Part shown: in pieces, positions 47,480 through 57,849 of the stretch | Layout of the letters: each line of letters begins with the position of its first letter | How positions within the stretch are numbered: the stretch's first letter is position 1 | Assembly: GCF_000499845.2 (NCBI RefSeq) | Contig: NC_023749.2 | Coordinates: forward strand, 5,799,030 to 5,863,029 | Origin: Phaseolus vulgaris | Lineage: Eukaryota > Streptophyta > Magnoliopsida > Fabales > Fabaceae | Direction of reading: 5' to 3' | Length of the DNA stretch: 64,000 nt | Translations under genes and position numbers: made by a program | The notes under the pieces: generated by a model | Databases searched by the model: none | Seen by the model: the letters and a program-made list of their open reading frames with translations, nothing else | Told to the model about the DNA's origin: nothing

Positions 47480-50040
47480 AAGACCCAAAGTTAAATTATT
47501 TTTATTGTACTGATCCATTTATTTCAGGAAGGGTTATGCAAAAATGGTTAGCGAGTGAAATACTGAATTTTTTGAGACAGTGATAGAAGTGGACTTAATA
47601 GCATGTAAACTCTCACACCATAACGTTGAAACATTAATCAAGAATTAAAAAATATCAGAGAAATAAGAGGCGTTTGGAGATCCTCTCCTCTGCACAATAA
47701 ACAAAACAAAAAAATGTTTTATAAATCCTTATCGTAATTAATTATTGTAATTAATTTTATCCGTTAAAACAAAAAAATTTAACTTAAATAATAGAAAATA
47801 TAAGTATCTAATTTATTGAGGTAATAAGATGGAAGGTGAAATTTCACATGTTAATCACACTGGTATATAAATTTAATATATTTTATCATTTATTTTTATT
47901 ATGTGATTCATATTTAAAGATGTTTGTTTTGTGTAATTATATTTCTAGAAAAAATTATAATTAAAAATTGAATTCCTCTGTTTTACTATATTTAATTATT
48001 TATAGAAATGTTGTTTAAATTTTAAAATACATTAAATAAAAATAAAATTTATAAGTATAATATATATCTATATGGAATTTTTCATTATAACTGTTTTTTT
48101 TATACATAAATTTGTTTACTAAACATGGGATTAGACATGAAACCGTTATTATCAAGTGAAGTTTTTTTTTCTAATATTTTCATCTCTTAGTTTTTATCTC
48201 TTCTTAATTTCTTATCATTTGATTTTTTATTTTTAAAATTAATTTTAAATTATAATGTTTAAATAATAAAAGATTATAATTAATATAATTATAAGTATGT
48301 GCCCAAAAGAAAATAAATAATTTTAACTTTTAAATTCCACTTTAATAAAATAATCTTATAACGTATTTATTTACCTTAAAAAAATAATAATTTAAAATTA
48401 GTATATATATTGATATATAACTATATTTTATAAATTTAAAAAATCTAGAAAAATGTACCTTAAATATTATAAATAATTTTGAATATATTTTTCATTAATA
48501 AATATATTTATATAATATGTTAATATAATTATTTGTACAGAAACAGTTTGTTTTTAAAATAATTCTTTTATTCCACTCTTTTCATTAGGTTTATCATAAA
48601 AAAAATCATAAAAATAAACATGAAATTAGTGTTATGGTTGAAAATCCACCATATGTTGAGTTTGAGTAACAAGACTTGATGTAAAAAATTAAATAAAAAA
48701 ATAACTATAATTTGTATGTATGTCTATTTATATTTTTTTTATCATAGATTTATGTGTATTTACTATTTAATATATATATATAAATATACTACGATAATAT
48801 AAATTAAAAAAATATTATAAATATATATCATAAATTTATTTATATATATTATGTAATATATGATAATAATAAGAATAAAAAAAAATGAATATACACAATA
48901 TGGACGTGTACCCTTAGTAGTAAATAATGATTTTTTCACTTTTCTAGTAAGAATATCACTTTCTCTTACGTTCCATCACACACATGAAAATATCTTAATC
49001 AACTAGAATAATACAATATAGGTTTTTTAAGAATAAAAATATATTCAAAAATTACTTTTGATATTTTACAATATACACACATGTTGTTAGAAATGAAAAA
49101 CAAATGCTGGGGTTTATGGCAGGATCTAAAGGAGTAATTGATTAAAACAGAACCATACTTAATTTGTTTCAAAGTAGATTCAAATGTATAAAAATTTAAA
49201 ACATAGTATACTATTAACATTATATTATTCAGTGATAGATGTTTTCTAGAAAAATACTTTAGCATTTCATCCAATACATAATCCTTTAACAAGTATAGTA
49301 TAATGCTAAATTTAAAAAGGGTTTATGAAAATACCATTTTATTATTCTGTACTCCTTTGTTATTTAGGTATCGTGTAATTTTTATTGATAATATAATTTT
49401 TAAATAATGTATACTTATATTACAATTTAAATATTTTTATTACTTAATTATCTTACCTAATACTTTTTATATTATCAACAAAGACTAAAAATATAAAATA
49501 TGAACTATATATAGTAATGTAGTAAACAGAGGTAGTTTGTTATTGCAATCTCGAGAAACGTTTTTGTGGTTACCAACTAACCAAACTTTTATATGACATG
49601 CTTCCTTTCTTTATCCCCACAAATTTAGCCCTATTTGGAAATAAATAAATAAAATTTAAAAGTTAATACTCCATTTTTTAAATGGATTTTAATAAAAGAG
49701 AAATAAGAACGAATTATTAGATAGAAAAAAATATTTAAATTGATAAAAATATACTTGTTATGATCTTGTAATATGTTCTTAGGTACTTTAAGTACAGATT
49801 ATTTTAATTTATTATTTATTATTTTCTTAGGACACTACTTAACACTTATAATAATAAAAAAAAAATAAAGGTTAACTTTTTAATACATTTTGTAATTAAA
49901 TTTATAACTTAAATCCTAGTACCCATTTTTTTCATATAAATATTTAATTGAATATTTAAATTTTTAATACCAAACAATCTTATTTAGTTTATAGTTCAGT
50001 TTAAATTTGTCAAATCGTGTTAGATGATAATTTCTTTCTC
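47480..50040. other. Very AT-rich intergenic DNA
   Basis: No gene is supported. Long AT-only stretches lie near 48240-48560 and 48770-48890. The minus-strand frame 48999-49292 has no recognisable motif. Confidence 0.45.
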
Positions 50041-50330
50041 TATGTTGAGTTAAAATAAACATTGATGGTGCTTTTAGAAGTTCTCATAAGCTTACTACTT
50101 GTGGTGGTATTTTTTGGGGGAATATGCAAAAATTTATTGGTGATTTCTTAATGTTATGACTGTTTTGATTGCTGAGTTTTATGAAGTTATATATGTTATT
50201 GAACAAACTCAAAAGATATGTCTTACTAGTTTACGGTTTGAATGTGAATTCTACCTTAGTTTGTGTTGCATCTACTACTAGAATTACTGTTTCTTGGATG
50301 TTTTGTAATAGGTGAAACACCTGTAATAGG
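50040..50330 (+). pseudogene. LINE-type RNase H (RVT_3-like) relic
   Basis: The plus-strand reading gives NIDGAFRSSHKLTTCGGIFW and GNMQKFIGDF. After one frame change it gives LIAEFYEVIYVIEQTQKICL and TSLRFECEF. The spacing N-D-G-A ... G-G-I ... G-F ... A-E ... A-I ... L-E-C/D matches the RNase H-like domain at the C-terminus of plant LINE polyproteins and related host fragments. The conserved Asp of the D-G-A motif and the Glu of A-E are visible; the last acidic residue is changed (ECE for ES/DS). Stop codons follow, so it is dead. A T-rich 3' tail extends to about 50500. Confidence 0.5.
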
Positions 50331-50384
50331 CTTTCATCTATATTTTTTTTTAAGTTATTTATTAATAGGTATCTATTACTATGT

Positions 50385-50520
50385 ACCTTTTTTGTTAATA
50401 TATGGGTTTTAGTTTAGTCTTTCTACATTTTTTTGTATTTCCTTTCCCTTTTGTCTTTTAATAATATTTTTTTCATGTGGTAACAAATGATTGTTGTTAC
50501 TTGAAGTGTCAGCCTAATAG
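50385..50520 (+). mobile_element. LINE 3' tail relic adjoining the RNase H relic
   Basis: ATATGGGTTTTAGTTTAGTC, then TTTCCTTTCCCTTTTGTCTT, then TTAATAATATTTTTTTCATG and GATTGTTGTTACTTGAAG. The same sequence in shorter form occurs at 60395-60515 (GATTTTGGTC, then TTTTAATAATATTTTTTTCT, then GATTGTTATTAGTTGAGATG). Confidence 0.4.
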
Positions 50521-50524
50521 AAAT

Positions 50525-51670
50525 GTGAAATTTAATAATAATGTTAGTTTGTTGAATTTTTATAAAATAAAAAAGTCTAACACATGTGAAACATACCTAG
50601 ATAACTAATAATACGCAATTGGACTTATAAGTAAGTAATGTAAATAGCAATCTTTTAAAATAATTATTTATTAATATATTGTTAATAAGTATTTATATAG
50701 AGATTCCATTTATGTGAATAAATACTATCATAATTAATTTAAATTATTTTCGGGACATCTTATAATTATAACTTTCACAAAATATTTATTGAACAAGCTG
50801 TTTAAGATAATGTCATTCATATCAATTTGTTGAATTTGCACATAACGTTATTTTTGCCATGTGCCAATTTTATCATGTATATATCCATCTATCAATTTAT
50901 ATATACACCTGTGACCAATCTTTTTTTTCCACGTTATTTTTTTATATTCAAGCATACAAAAGTATAAAATATTAATATTTAATAAAATTCATATAATTCA
51001 TAATACTCTTATTTTCATACTTCACCAGATACATTATACAAACAATTATAATATATATATGATCTCAAATTAATTCATTATATCCAGTTATTACATTTAC
51101 AACAAACTTTTATACTCGTTTAACTTTGATAAAGTCTAAATACAAAATATAGAATTATATTAATTATATCAAGTTGATTTTTCTTAACTAAAAATAATAA
51201 CTATTTAGAATTTTTATGTTGAAATTTTTTGTTAATTTAATACAAAATCACACTTAAACAACATCAAAAATATTTAAAAGTAAAATACACTTATTACGAA
51301 GTGGACATAAGCTAACTTTCCTCAAACTAGTGGGTGAAACTTCGATATAACTATTAATCAAATTTAAATTTCACATTTCTAACAAATACCATCAAATACT
51401 TTTAATTTGTATTGAACAATACACGTATTTTTTTTAATGATTCACAACTATATAAAAACAATAGTTTTCTCACACAATATTTTTTCTTTTTTTAGAAATT
51501 AATCACTTTTTGAAACTAAAGGAAATTTATTATTTTTTCACAATCACTTATTTTATTATTATCACTATTTAAAATAGAATTACCGTTTAATTTTTTATTA
51601 CATTTCTTTTTATATTTCGAGTTTTCGTACATCAATCACTTCAATATATATAAAAATATATATACTTATT
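50525..51670. other. AT-rich intergenic DNA left of the copia element
   Basis: No gene or recognisable repeat was seen. Confidence 0.4.
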
Positions 51671-51672
51671 TC

Positions 51673-51678
51673 TTTAAA
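51673..51678. repeat. Target-site duplication, left copy (TTTAAA)
   Basis: TTTAAA abuts the left LTR of the copia element and recurs at 56507-56512 next to the other LTR. Only 5 bp (TTAAA) is usual for copia; the sixth base may belong to the LTR end. Confidence 0.6.
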
Positions 51679-51924
51679 TCTTAAAGTTCTGCATCATTCT
51701 TGATCAAAAGTGGCAAGATGGAGAAGAAGAGAAGCGGTGCACAGAGACCAATTAGAATAGTGGAAAACCAAAATCTGATTTCATTAACCCTTTGCATCTG
51801 CTGATGCCATATTTTTTTATATTACAAAAGGGAAGGAAAAAAACTATAATGGGCTTTGGTAAACAAAAAACAACAAAGCCCAAACTAAGAAAAAAAACCA
51901 AAACCAAAAAGACCAAAAACACTA
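51679..51924 (-). repeat. 3' LTR of the copia element
   Basis: A 246-bp direct repeat of 56260-56506. By eye the two LTRs differ at 8 substitutions and one single-base indel, about 3 percent. That places the insertion in the last few million years or less under usual plant rates. On the element strand the LTR opens TAGTGTTTTTGG and closes AACTTTAAGA, so it lacks clean TG...CA ends under this boundary. Confidence 0.85.
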
Positions 51925-51937
51925 AAACCCCCCTCAA
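51925..51937 (-). other. Polypurine tract of the copia element
   Basis: GAGGGGGGTTTT, read on the element strand, sits directly before the 3' LTR. The pol stop codon TGA (51934-51936) overlaps its start. Confidence 0.65.
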
Positions 51938-54900
51938 GCTGGTGGATGAATGTTGCAGACACCAAGCTTGGAGAGTAGCTTATGAAACCTTTCTTTGTCA
52001 AGTGCTTTTGTGAGAAGGTCTGCAGGTTGATTTTCAGAACTGATTGGAAGTAACTGGAAGAGACCTTGTTGTAGCTTCTCCCTCACCACATGACAATCAA
52101 TGTCTATGTGTCTAGTTCTTTCATGAAAGCTATCGTTATGTGCAATGTGACGTGCAGATTGGCTATCACAGAAAAGGCTAGCATTGTCGCTGGTTATCAC
52201 ATGAAGATCTTCAAGAAGATAGCTGAGCCATTGTACTTCACAACAAGTAGTTGCAAGAGCTCTATATTCAGCTTCAGAAGAAGATCTTGACATTGTACTT
52301 TGCTTCTTGGTTCTCCATGACAGCAATGATTCTCCAAGGTAAATAAGGAATCCAGTAGTGGATCGACGTGTTGTAATGCATGAGGCCCAGTCAGAATCAG
52401 AAAAAGCTTTAATTTGAATATTATTATTTTTGGGATAGTAAATACCTTGCGCTGGTGAAGCCTTTATATATATGAGTATCCTCTGAACAACTTGGTGATG
52501 CAATTTTGAAGGTGCTTGAACAAACTGACTTAGGAATTGTACAGAAAAACTGATATCTGGTCTTGTATGAACTAAATATAGTAGCCTTCCAATGATCCTT
52601 CGGTATGTACCAATGTCATGCACGGTTGAATTTTGATCAAAAAGCTTTTCATTCTTCTTAGTAATGGGTGTGACTGCTGGCTTTGCATTCAACATACCTG
52701 CATCAGCTAAAATTTCGAGTGCATATTTCCTCTGACAGATATGGATGCCATTCTTGGTTCTAGCAATTTCTAGTCCTAAGAAAAACTTTGAATGACTAAG
52801 ATCTTTTATTTTAAAAGCTGTATTTAGGGAATTTTTAACATCTTCTATATCTTTCATGTTGTTACCAGCAACTAATATATCATCAACATATATGAGAAGA
52901 GCGATAAAGGATGTTCCAGCAGCTTTAATAAAAAGAGAATTATCTGCCTTTGAACAAGCAAAATTAATACTAAGAAGAAAAGTAGTGAGTTTGTCATACC
53001 ATTGCTTACTTGCTTGCTTTAACCCATATAAGGATTTGGTTAGGCGACAGATTGGTTGGGTTCTTTTGCTGGTTACACCAGGGGGCAACTCCATATAGAC
53101 CTCCTCTTGCAAATCACCATGCAAGAATGCATTATTCACATCCAACTGTTCAAGGTGCCAATCCATGGCAGCAGCTACAACAATGATAGTTCGAACAGTA
53201 GTGAGCCTGGCCACAGGTGAATAAGTTTCCATGTAATCTATGCCTTCACGTTGTGTATACCCTTTGGCGACAAGTCTTGCCTTGTACCTCTCAATTTCTC
53301 CATCAGCTTTGCGTTTAATCTTATAAACCCACTTACAGCCGATGGGTACTTTGTTAGGAGGAAGATCCATTATTTCCCAAGTTTTGTTGACTTCAAGAGC
53401 TTCTATTTCTGCCTTCATGGCTTCTACCCATTCAGGAAACTGTTTTGCTTCTTCATAACTTTGTGGCTCGGTTTGTGAGGATATGGACAAAGAGTAGTTT
53501 AGTTGGTTTTCTGAAAGATTTTTGTAGGATAAAAGAGAGCTAAGTGGATAACGCACCTTTGTGTTTTCTTCTACTTTCTTGCTACATGGTGCCATCATGA
53601 TCTGGTGATGATAATCCTCCAAGAATGCTGGTGTTTTCCTGATCCTAGTTGAACGTCTCAATTCTTCATGTTGAGTACATCTTTCAGCTTTATTTTGCAG
53701 AGGAAGATCATCACATATTTGTCCTGTGAAGTCACTGTTTTCTTGGACAGTTTCCTGCTCATCTCTATCACTTATGTTATAAAAGAAAGTTTCATAGAAA
53801 ACTACATTTCTTGATACAAAAATCTCTCTAGAGTTAATATCTAAAACAACATACCCCTTAGTACCTTGTTTGAAGCCAAGGAAAATGCACTTTCGTGCTC
53901 TAGGATCAAGCTTGTGTCTGTTTTGTTCAAGAGTAGAAGCAAAACATAAACACCCAAAAATTCTCATGTCAGAGATGTCAGGCATACATTCATACATTAG
54001 CTCATAAGGACATTTGTTTTGTATAACAGGAGATGGCAAACAATTTATCAAATGCACAGAATGTAAAACAGCATATGACCAAAAAACCTTAGGCAAGTTA
54101 GATTGAAACATAAGACAATGTGTGATATTTAGAATATGTTGATGCTTCCTTTCAACAGTGGAGTTTTGTTGTGGTGTTTCATTACAAGATGTTTGATGTA
54201 AAATACCATGTAAATCATAAAAATCCTTCCAGCAAAACTCCTTCCCATTATCAGTTCTAATAACCTTTATGCCTTTATTGAATTGATTCCTAACATACAT
54301 GATAAAATTCTGCAAGAATTCCCTAGCTTCACTTTTGGTTTTCATTAAGTGAACCCATGTATATCTACTATAATCATCTACTATCGTTAAAAAATATTTG
54401 TGTCCGTGAACAGAAGTAACACCGAAAGGGCCCCAAATATCCATATGAACAAGTTCAAAAGCATGCTTACTAAAAGTTTTACTAAGGGGAAAAGGCAGTT
54501 TATGTTGTTTAGCTAAATGACAAGGAACACAAACATTCATATTATCAAAATGCACATCAGAATATTTCTTAGCCAATTTATCCAACACTCTGTTTGAGGG
54601 ATGACCCATTCTACAATGCCAAATGTCAAGTTTATTATCAGATTTGAAAACATTATTATTGTACATACTACAAATCAACCCGTCTCCTTTTTCTGTTTGC
54701 AAATGGTAGAGTCCATTGTGTATTTCAGCTTGACCAATCATCTTCAAAGAATGCTTCTCCTGTATCTGACAAATATTATGATAAAAAACAAGTTGGCATC
54801 TCAAGGATGTTGTTAGCCGCTGAACAGAAATTATATTCAATGTAAATTCTGGAATGTACAAGACATTATGTAGAGTTATGTTCTTTGACAAAGTCACGGT

Positions 54901-55104
54901 ACCAGCATACATAGCAGTAACAGTATGATTATTGGGTAACTTAACTCTCACAGGTTTTATTTTGTAATAGCTTATAAAGAAAGAATTGGAGCATGACACA
55001 TGATCAGTGGCTCCTGTATCAAGAATCCAATTACTTATACCTTCCTTACCTGAGTTGTTGCTCGTTTTTGAATATTCTCCTATGGTGTTGTTATCGCTTT
55101 CTCT
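51934..55104 (-). CDS. pol: Copia pol polyprotein (protease-integrase-RT-RNase H)
   Basis: The frame is open from just after a TAA at 55105-55107 to the stop at 51934, about 1056 codons. Order on the element strand: aspartic protease with WILDTGATDH (DTGA at 55009-55020); integrase zinc region with H and C residues around WHCRMGHPSNRVL and CVPCHLAKQHKLPF; integrase core with DIWGPFG, IVDDYSRYTWV, RTDNGKEF and TPQQNSTVERKHQ; reverse transcriptase with KWVYKIKRKADGEIERYKAR, LDVNNAFLHGDL and the catalytic YVDD; RNase H with SDSDWA, SSSEAEYRAL and FCDSQSA. The DDE and YVDD residues are present. In the integrase, NS replaces the common NG after PQQ. There is no internal stop. It has no start codon of its own in a normal position and needs fusion to gag, but the frames differ by one base. 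Confidence 0.93.
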   Translation of the reverse strand, partial: RESDNNTIGEYSKTSNNSGKEGISNWILDTGATDHVSCSNSFFISYYKIKPVRVKLPNNHTVTAMYAGTVTLSKNITLHNVLYIPEFTLNIISVQRLTTSLRCQLVFYHNICQIQEKHSLKMIGQAEIHNGLYHLQTEKGDGLICSMYNNNVFKSDNKLDIWHCRMGHPSNRVLDKLAKKYSDVHFDNMNVCVPCHLAKQHKLPFPLSKTFSKHAFELVHMDIWGPFGVTSVHGHKYFLTIVDDYSRYTWVHLMKTKSEAREFLQNFIMYVRNQFNKGIKVIRTDNGKEFCWKDFYDLHGILHQTSCNETPQQNSTVERKHQHILNITHCLMFQSNLPKVFWSYAVLHSVHLINCLPSPVIQNKCPYELMYECMPDISDMRIFGCLCFASTLEQNRHKLDPRARKCIFLGFKQGTKGYVVLDINSREIFVSRNVVFYETFFYNISDRDEQETVQENSDFTGQICDDLPLQNKAERCTQHEELRRSTRIRKTPAFLEDYHHQIMMAPCSKKVEENTKVRYPLSSLLSYKNLSENQLNYSLSISSQTEPQSYEEAKQFPEWVEAMKAEIEALEVNKTWEIMDLPPNKVPIGCKWVYKIKRKADGEIERYKARLVAKGYTQREGIDYMETYSPVARLTTVRTIIVVAAAMDWHLEQLDVNNAFLHGDLQEEVYMELPPGVTSKRTQPICRLTKSLYGLKQASKQWYDKLTTFLLSINFACSKADNSLFIKAAGTSFIALLIYVDDILVAGNNMKDIEDVKNSLNTAFKIKDLSHSKFFLGLEIARTKNGIHICQRKYALEILADAGMLNAKPAVTPITKKNEKLFDQNSTVHDIGTYRRIIGRLLYLVHTRPDISFSVQFLSQFVQAPSKLHHQVVQRILIYIKASPAQGIYYPKNNNIQIKAFSDSDWASCITTRRSTTGFLIYLGESLLSWRTKKQSTMSRSSSEAEYRALATTCCEVQWLSYLLEDLHVITSDNASLFCDSQSARHIAHNDSFHERTRHIDIDCHVVREKLQQGLFQLLPISSENQPADLLTKALDKERFHKLLSKLGVCNIHPPA

Positions 55105-56150
55105 TTATTCCTGGAATTTTGAATCATATCCACAAGTTGTTGCAGCTGTTCTGTTCCAAAGCTTTTGACAATCTGTTCGTTAAGAGTTTCTTCATGGGTA
55201 GATTTTCCTTTTTCAGCTTCATTTTCTTCATCCTTCTCAAAAGCGTTCGCAACACTTCTTTGTTTTATCCATGGTGGGAAACCATGTTTGGAATAACACT
55301 CATTTGCGGTGTGGTTCATCTTGTTGCAGAAGGAACATTGTTTTCCATAGTTTTTTCCTCTTCCTCTTCCATAGTTGCGCCACCCATGATTACTGTTGTT
55401 GGTTTTGTTGTTTGTTCTTTGTTGATTAGCGCTATTAATCAAGACCTTCGTGTCTATTCCCATGCTCTCATTCAAATGTCGTTCTTGTTGTAAAACTAAA
55501 GAAAAGACACGATTAATACTTGGTAGAGGTTCTGTTAGCAAGATTTGGGTTTTAACGGTGTTGTATGTTTCTCCCAATCCTTTCAAGAAGCACATCACCC
55601 GCTCAGAATCCTTATAATTTGCTATGGTTTTCATCATCCCGCAACCACACTTCGTCTTGCACACACAGGCTGACAAAGGGCGTAAAGAATCCAACTCCTC
55701 CCACAGAGTTTTGGAGTCAGTGTAATAATCTGTGATACTCCTTTCACCTTGCTTGATGGAATTAATCTCTTGTAATAGGTCTGAAACACGAAAATGGTTA
55801 CTTTTCGCAAATCTTTCTCTAAGGTCTTCCCACAGTTCTTTTGCACTATCAATATACAAAGTGCTTTGAGCTATCTGTGTTGTTAGACTTCGCGTGATCC
55901 ATGAGATCACCATAACGTTGCACCTCTCCCACGCTTCGTATTGACTGTCACTACTTGAAGGTTCTGGTATCTCCCCGTTGACAAATTTGAACTTGTTCTT
56001 TGAAAGTAGGGCACGTTTCATTGCTCTACTCCAAGAATGGTAGTTAGATCCATCAAGATGCGGTGTGACTAAAACCATCGTTGGACTTTCTCCTGGATGA
56101 AGGTAGAATGCATTGTTTGGATCATTCTTGGCTTCTTGTGTCGCAGCCAT
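55080..56150 (-). CDS. gag: Copia gag, capsid-nucleocapsid
   Basis: 356 residues from the Met at 56150, the first Met with a copia-like start (MAATQEAKNDP). An N-terminal YLHPGESPTMVLVTPHLDGS and NYHSWSRAM are followed by the gag-polypeptide (UBN2/Retrotran_gag) region: YEAWERCNVMVISWITRSL, AKELWEDLRERFAKSN, RISDLL-like and LKGLGETYNTVKTQIL blocks. Near residue 270-290 is a CCHC zinc knuckle (CSFCNKMNHTANEC) preceded by an Arg/Gly/Asn-rich stretch. It ends NKEKAITTP at a TAG at 55080-55082. The pol frame enters about 25 bases upstream of this stop, displaced by one base. Most copia elements make gag-pol from one open frame, so a single-base indel is the simplest explanation. Confidence 0.9.
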   Translation of the reverse strand: MAATQEAKNDPNNAFYLHPGESPTMVLVTPHLDGSNYHSWSRAMKRALLSKNKFKFVNGEIPEPSSSDSQYEAWERCNVMVISWITRSLTTQIAQSTLYIDSAKELWEDLRERFAKSNHFRVSDLLQEINSIKQGERSITDYYTDSKTLWEELDSLRPLSACVCKTKCGCGMMKTIANYKDSERVMCFLKGLGETYNTVKTQILLTEPLPSINRVFSLVLQQERHLNESMGIDTKVLINSANQQRTNNKTNNSNHGWRNYGRGRGKNYGKQCSFCNKMNHTANECYSKHGFPPWIKQRSVANAFEKDEENEAEKGKSTHEETLNEQIVKSFGTEQLQQLVDMIQNSRNKEKAITTP

Positions 56151-56230
56151 GAGGAAGACGAAACCAAGAAAGGGGAAAAGAAAACGAGGAGAGATTCGTA
56201 GGAGGAGAAAGAAAAATTGAGGCAGCGGAA

Positions 56231-56253
56231 CAGAGCGGGTTATACCCGCTCTG
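56231..56253 (-). repeat. Perfect inverted repeat at the copia primer-binding site
   Basis: CAGAGCGGGT (56231-56240) and ACCCGCTCTG (56244-56253) form a 10-bp perfect stem with a 3-base loop. Its right arm overlaps the initiator-Met primer-binding site (56248-56259). The RNA could therefore fold over part of the site where the tRNA primer anneals. Confidence 0.75.
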
Positions 56254-56259
56254 ATACCA
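56248..56259 (-). other. Copia primer-binding site (initiator Met tRNA)
   Basis: TGGTATCAGAGC on the element strand begins directly after the 5' LTR. It is the commonest primer-binding site of plant copia elements. Confidence 0.9.
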
Positions 56260-56506
56260 TCTTGAAGTTCTGCATCATTCTTGATCAAAAGTGGCAAGAT
56301 GGAGAAGAAGAGAAGCGGTGCACAAAGACCAATTAGAATAGTGGAAAATCAAAATCTGATTTTATTAACCCTTCGCATGTGCTGATGCCATATTTTTTTA
56401 TATTACAAAAGGGAAGGAAAAAAACTATAATGGGCTTTGGTAAACAAAAAAACAACAAAGCCTAAACTAAGAAAAAAAACCAAAACCAAAAAGACCAAAA
56501 ATACTA
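56260..56506 (-). repeat. 5' LTR of the copia element
   Basis: A 247-bp copy of 51679-51924. On the element strand it starts TAGTATTTTTGG and ends AACTTCAAGA. The start differs from the 3' LTR by a G-to-A change at the fifth base. Confidence 0.85.
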
Positions 56507-56512
56507 TTTAAA
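56507..56512. repeat. Target-site duplication, right copy (TTTAAA)
   Basis: Matches 51673-51678 on the other side of the element. Confidence 0.6.
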
Positions 56513-56699
56513 CGTAGCTATATTATCATACATTCTTGTAATTCTTCCCAATTCAATAATAAAATATAAAAATTTATGATAATTAATTGTAGAGGTTATA
56601 AAATAATTAGACCAATGAGAAGCTATGTATATACCGCAAGCTTAAAAGATGAGAAACTGACATATTAAAATAAATAATTAGTTTTGGATTAAGTTAAAG

Positions 56700-56945
56700 G
56701 GAGATTTGTTCTTCTTTACCGAGTGGTGTCTCGAACTTTTGGTTTGTATGACGATGATTTTTTGATTTATCTTTTAACTCATATTTTTTGGGTTGAGTCG
56801 AGAGTGTTTTGTAATTCTAGGCGTCCGACAGTGTGAGTGTTGAGATGAAATGTCTTAGGTATTTTATGTTTGTATAAGAGTTTGACCACCCTGAAGTGAT
56901 TTACATTTATTTATTTTTTATTACCGACAAAGAAAAAATAAATAA
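56700..56945 (+). mobile_element. LINE 3' tail relic, second copy
   Basis: TGGTGTCTCGAACTTTTGG is followed by GGCGTCCGACAGTGTGAG, TATAAGAGTTTGACCACCCT, GAAGTGATTTACATTTATTT and an A-rich end (GACAAAGAAAAAATAAATAA). Its last 60 bp match, inverted, the tail at 13445-13610. No coding part remains. Confidence 0.42.
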
Positions 56946-56949
56946 AAAT

Positions 56950-57790
56950 ACATAACATAAAATTTATATGTTAAACTTAACTTTTTTACACAGTTATAAA
57001 AAGATTTGCATTTTAATCAAGGTTTTTTTTTATTCATTCAGTTTTGACTGAAGACTATGGGAGTGTTGCTGGAAAGTTGGAGGCCCTCGGTTTTAGTTTC
57101 AACACCAGTTTGAATTCCCACTCTGATCAATCTTATCCCTGCTTTCCAACCATTTTTGAAAATTAATTTGAAAAAATTAATTAAAATGGAGAATAATAAA
57201 TTTAAAATGTTTGTAAGAGGAACAAATTTACAAAAGGACGTAGGATGGAATAAAATTTGGTTGTGTGAATTAAAATATTTTAAGATTTTCTGACAGGTAA
57301 TATTAATATGGTCATAAAATTATCATATGAGATATTATTTATTTTAGAATTTAGGAAATTCTACCAGGTTCTAATTAGGAAATTAATTTTTTATTTTTAT
57401 GATATTAATATTTTAATGTCGAATTCGTTAAGATAATATCATATAATATTTTTATATTTAAAAATAAGAAAAAGAAAAATGTTTTCCAGTAAAAAATTGT
57501 TAAAAATTGAATTAAATTTTGGGAGTTTTTTTCTTTAATTTGTAGGAGAGGGAGGGAGGTAAATAAAATTTTCCACTTTCACTAGTACGGAGGAAAATTT
57601 CACAAAAATATTCACCCAAAAACCAAACCCTCCCCACTTTCCTGGTATATCAATTTTGCCCCTATTCTCCATCGTTCCAAATTCAAAATTCGAAACTTCA
57701 AAGGCACTCAAATGCAGAGGGAAAGGGCAATTCCGTCCCACAGACTAAAAATATAACCCTCTGTAACACACCCACCAACTCCCTTCATCT
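56950..57790. other. Intergenic DNA upstream of the thaumatin-like gene
   Basis: No gene is supported. About 57580-57780 becomes C-rich on the plus strand (AAAACCAAACCCTCCCCACT) and leads into the TLP promoter. I identify no certain defence-type element. Confidence 0.4.
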
Positions 57791-57798
57791 AAACACTC

Positions 57799-57806
57799 TA
57801 TAAATA
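57799..57806 (+). promoter_or_regulatory. TATA box of the thaumatin-like gene
   Basis: TATAAATA inside CACTCTATAAATAACTTC, 51 bp upstream of the start codon. This leaves a leader of about 20 bases, which is short but usual for PR-type genes. Confidence 0.75.
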
Positions 57807-57849
57807 ACTTCTTCTACATGCTTCCATTTTCATAGTTACTAATTAAATC

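Larger units (their letters stand above)
51679..56506 (-). mobile_element. Nearly complete Ty1/copia retrotransposon
   Basis: A 4.8-kb element on the minus strand. In element order it has: 5' LTR 56260-56506; primer-binding site 56248-56259 (TGGTATCAGAGC, matching the 3' end of initiator-Met tRNA); gag 55080-56150; pol from 55104 to 51934 (protease, integrase, reverse transcriptase, RNase H, in copia order); a polypurine tract around 51925-51937 (GAGGGGGGTTTT); and 3' LTR 51679-51924. The flanking duplication is TTTAAA. Gag and pol overlap in different frames, so the copy probably cannot make a normal polyprotein. It is otherwise intact and young. Confidence 0.93.

Noticed and set aside
55080..55104. 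Programmed frameshift site between gag and pol
   Set aside because: No X-XXY-YYZ heptamer or obvious pseudoknot in the overlap; a simple indel is more likely, though sister copies should be checked.
57040..57150. Possible tRNA-like sequence (GTTTGAATTCCCACTC)
   Set aside because: No acceptor, D or anticodon stems can be drawn around it.
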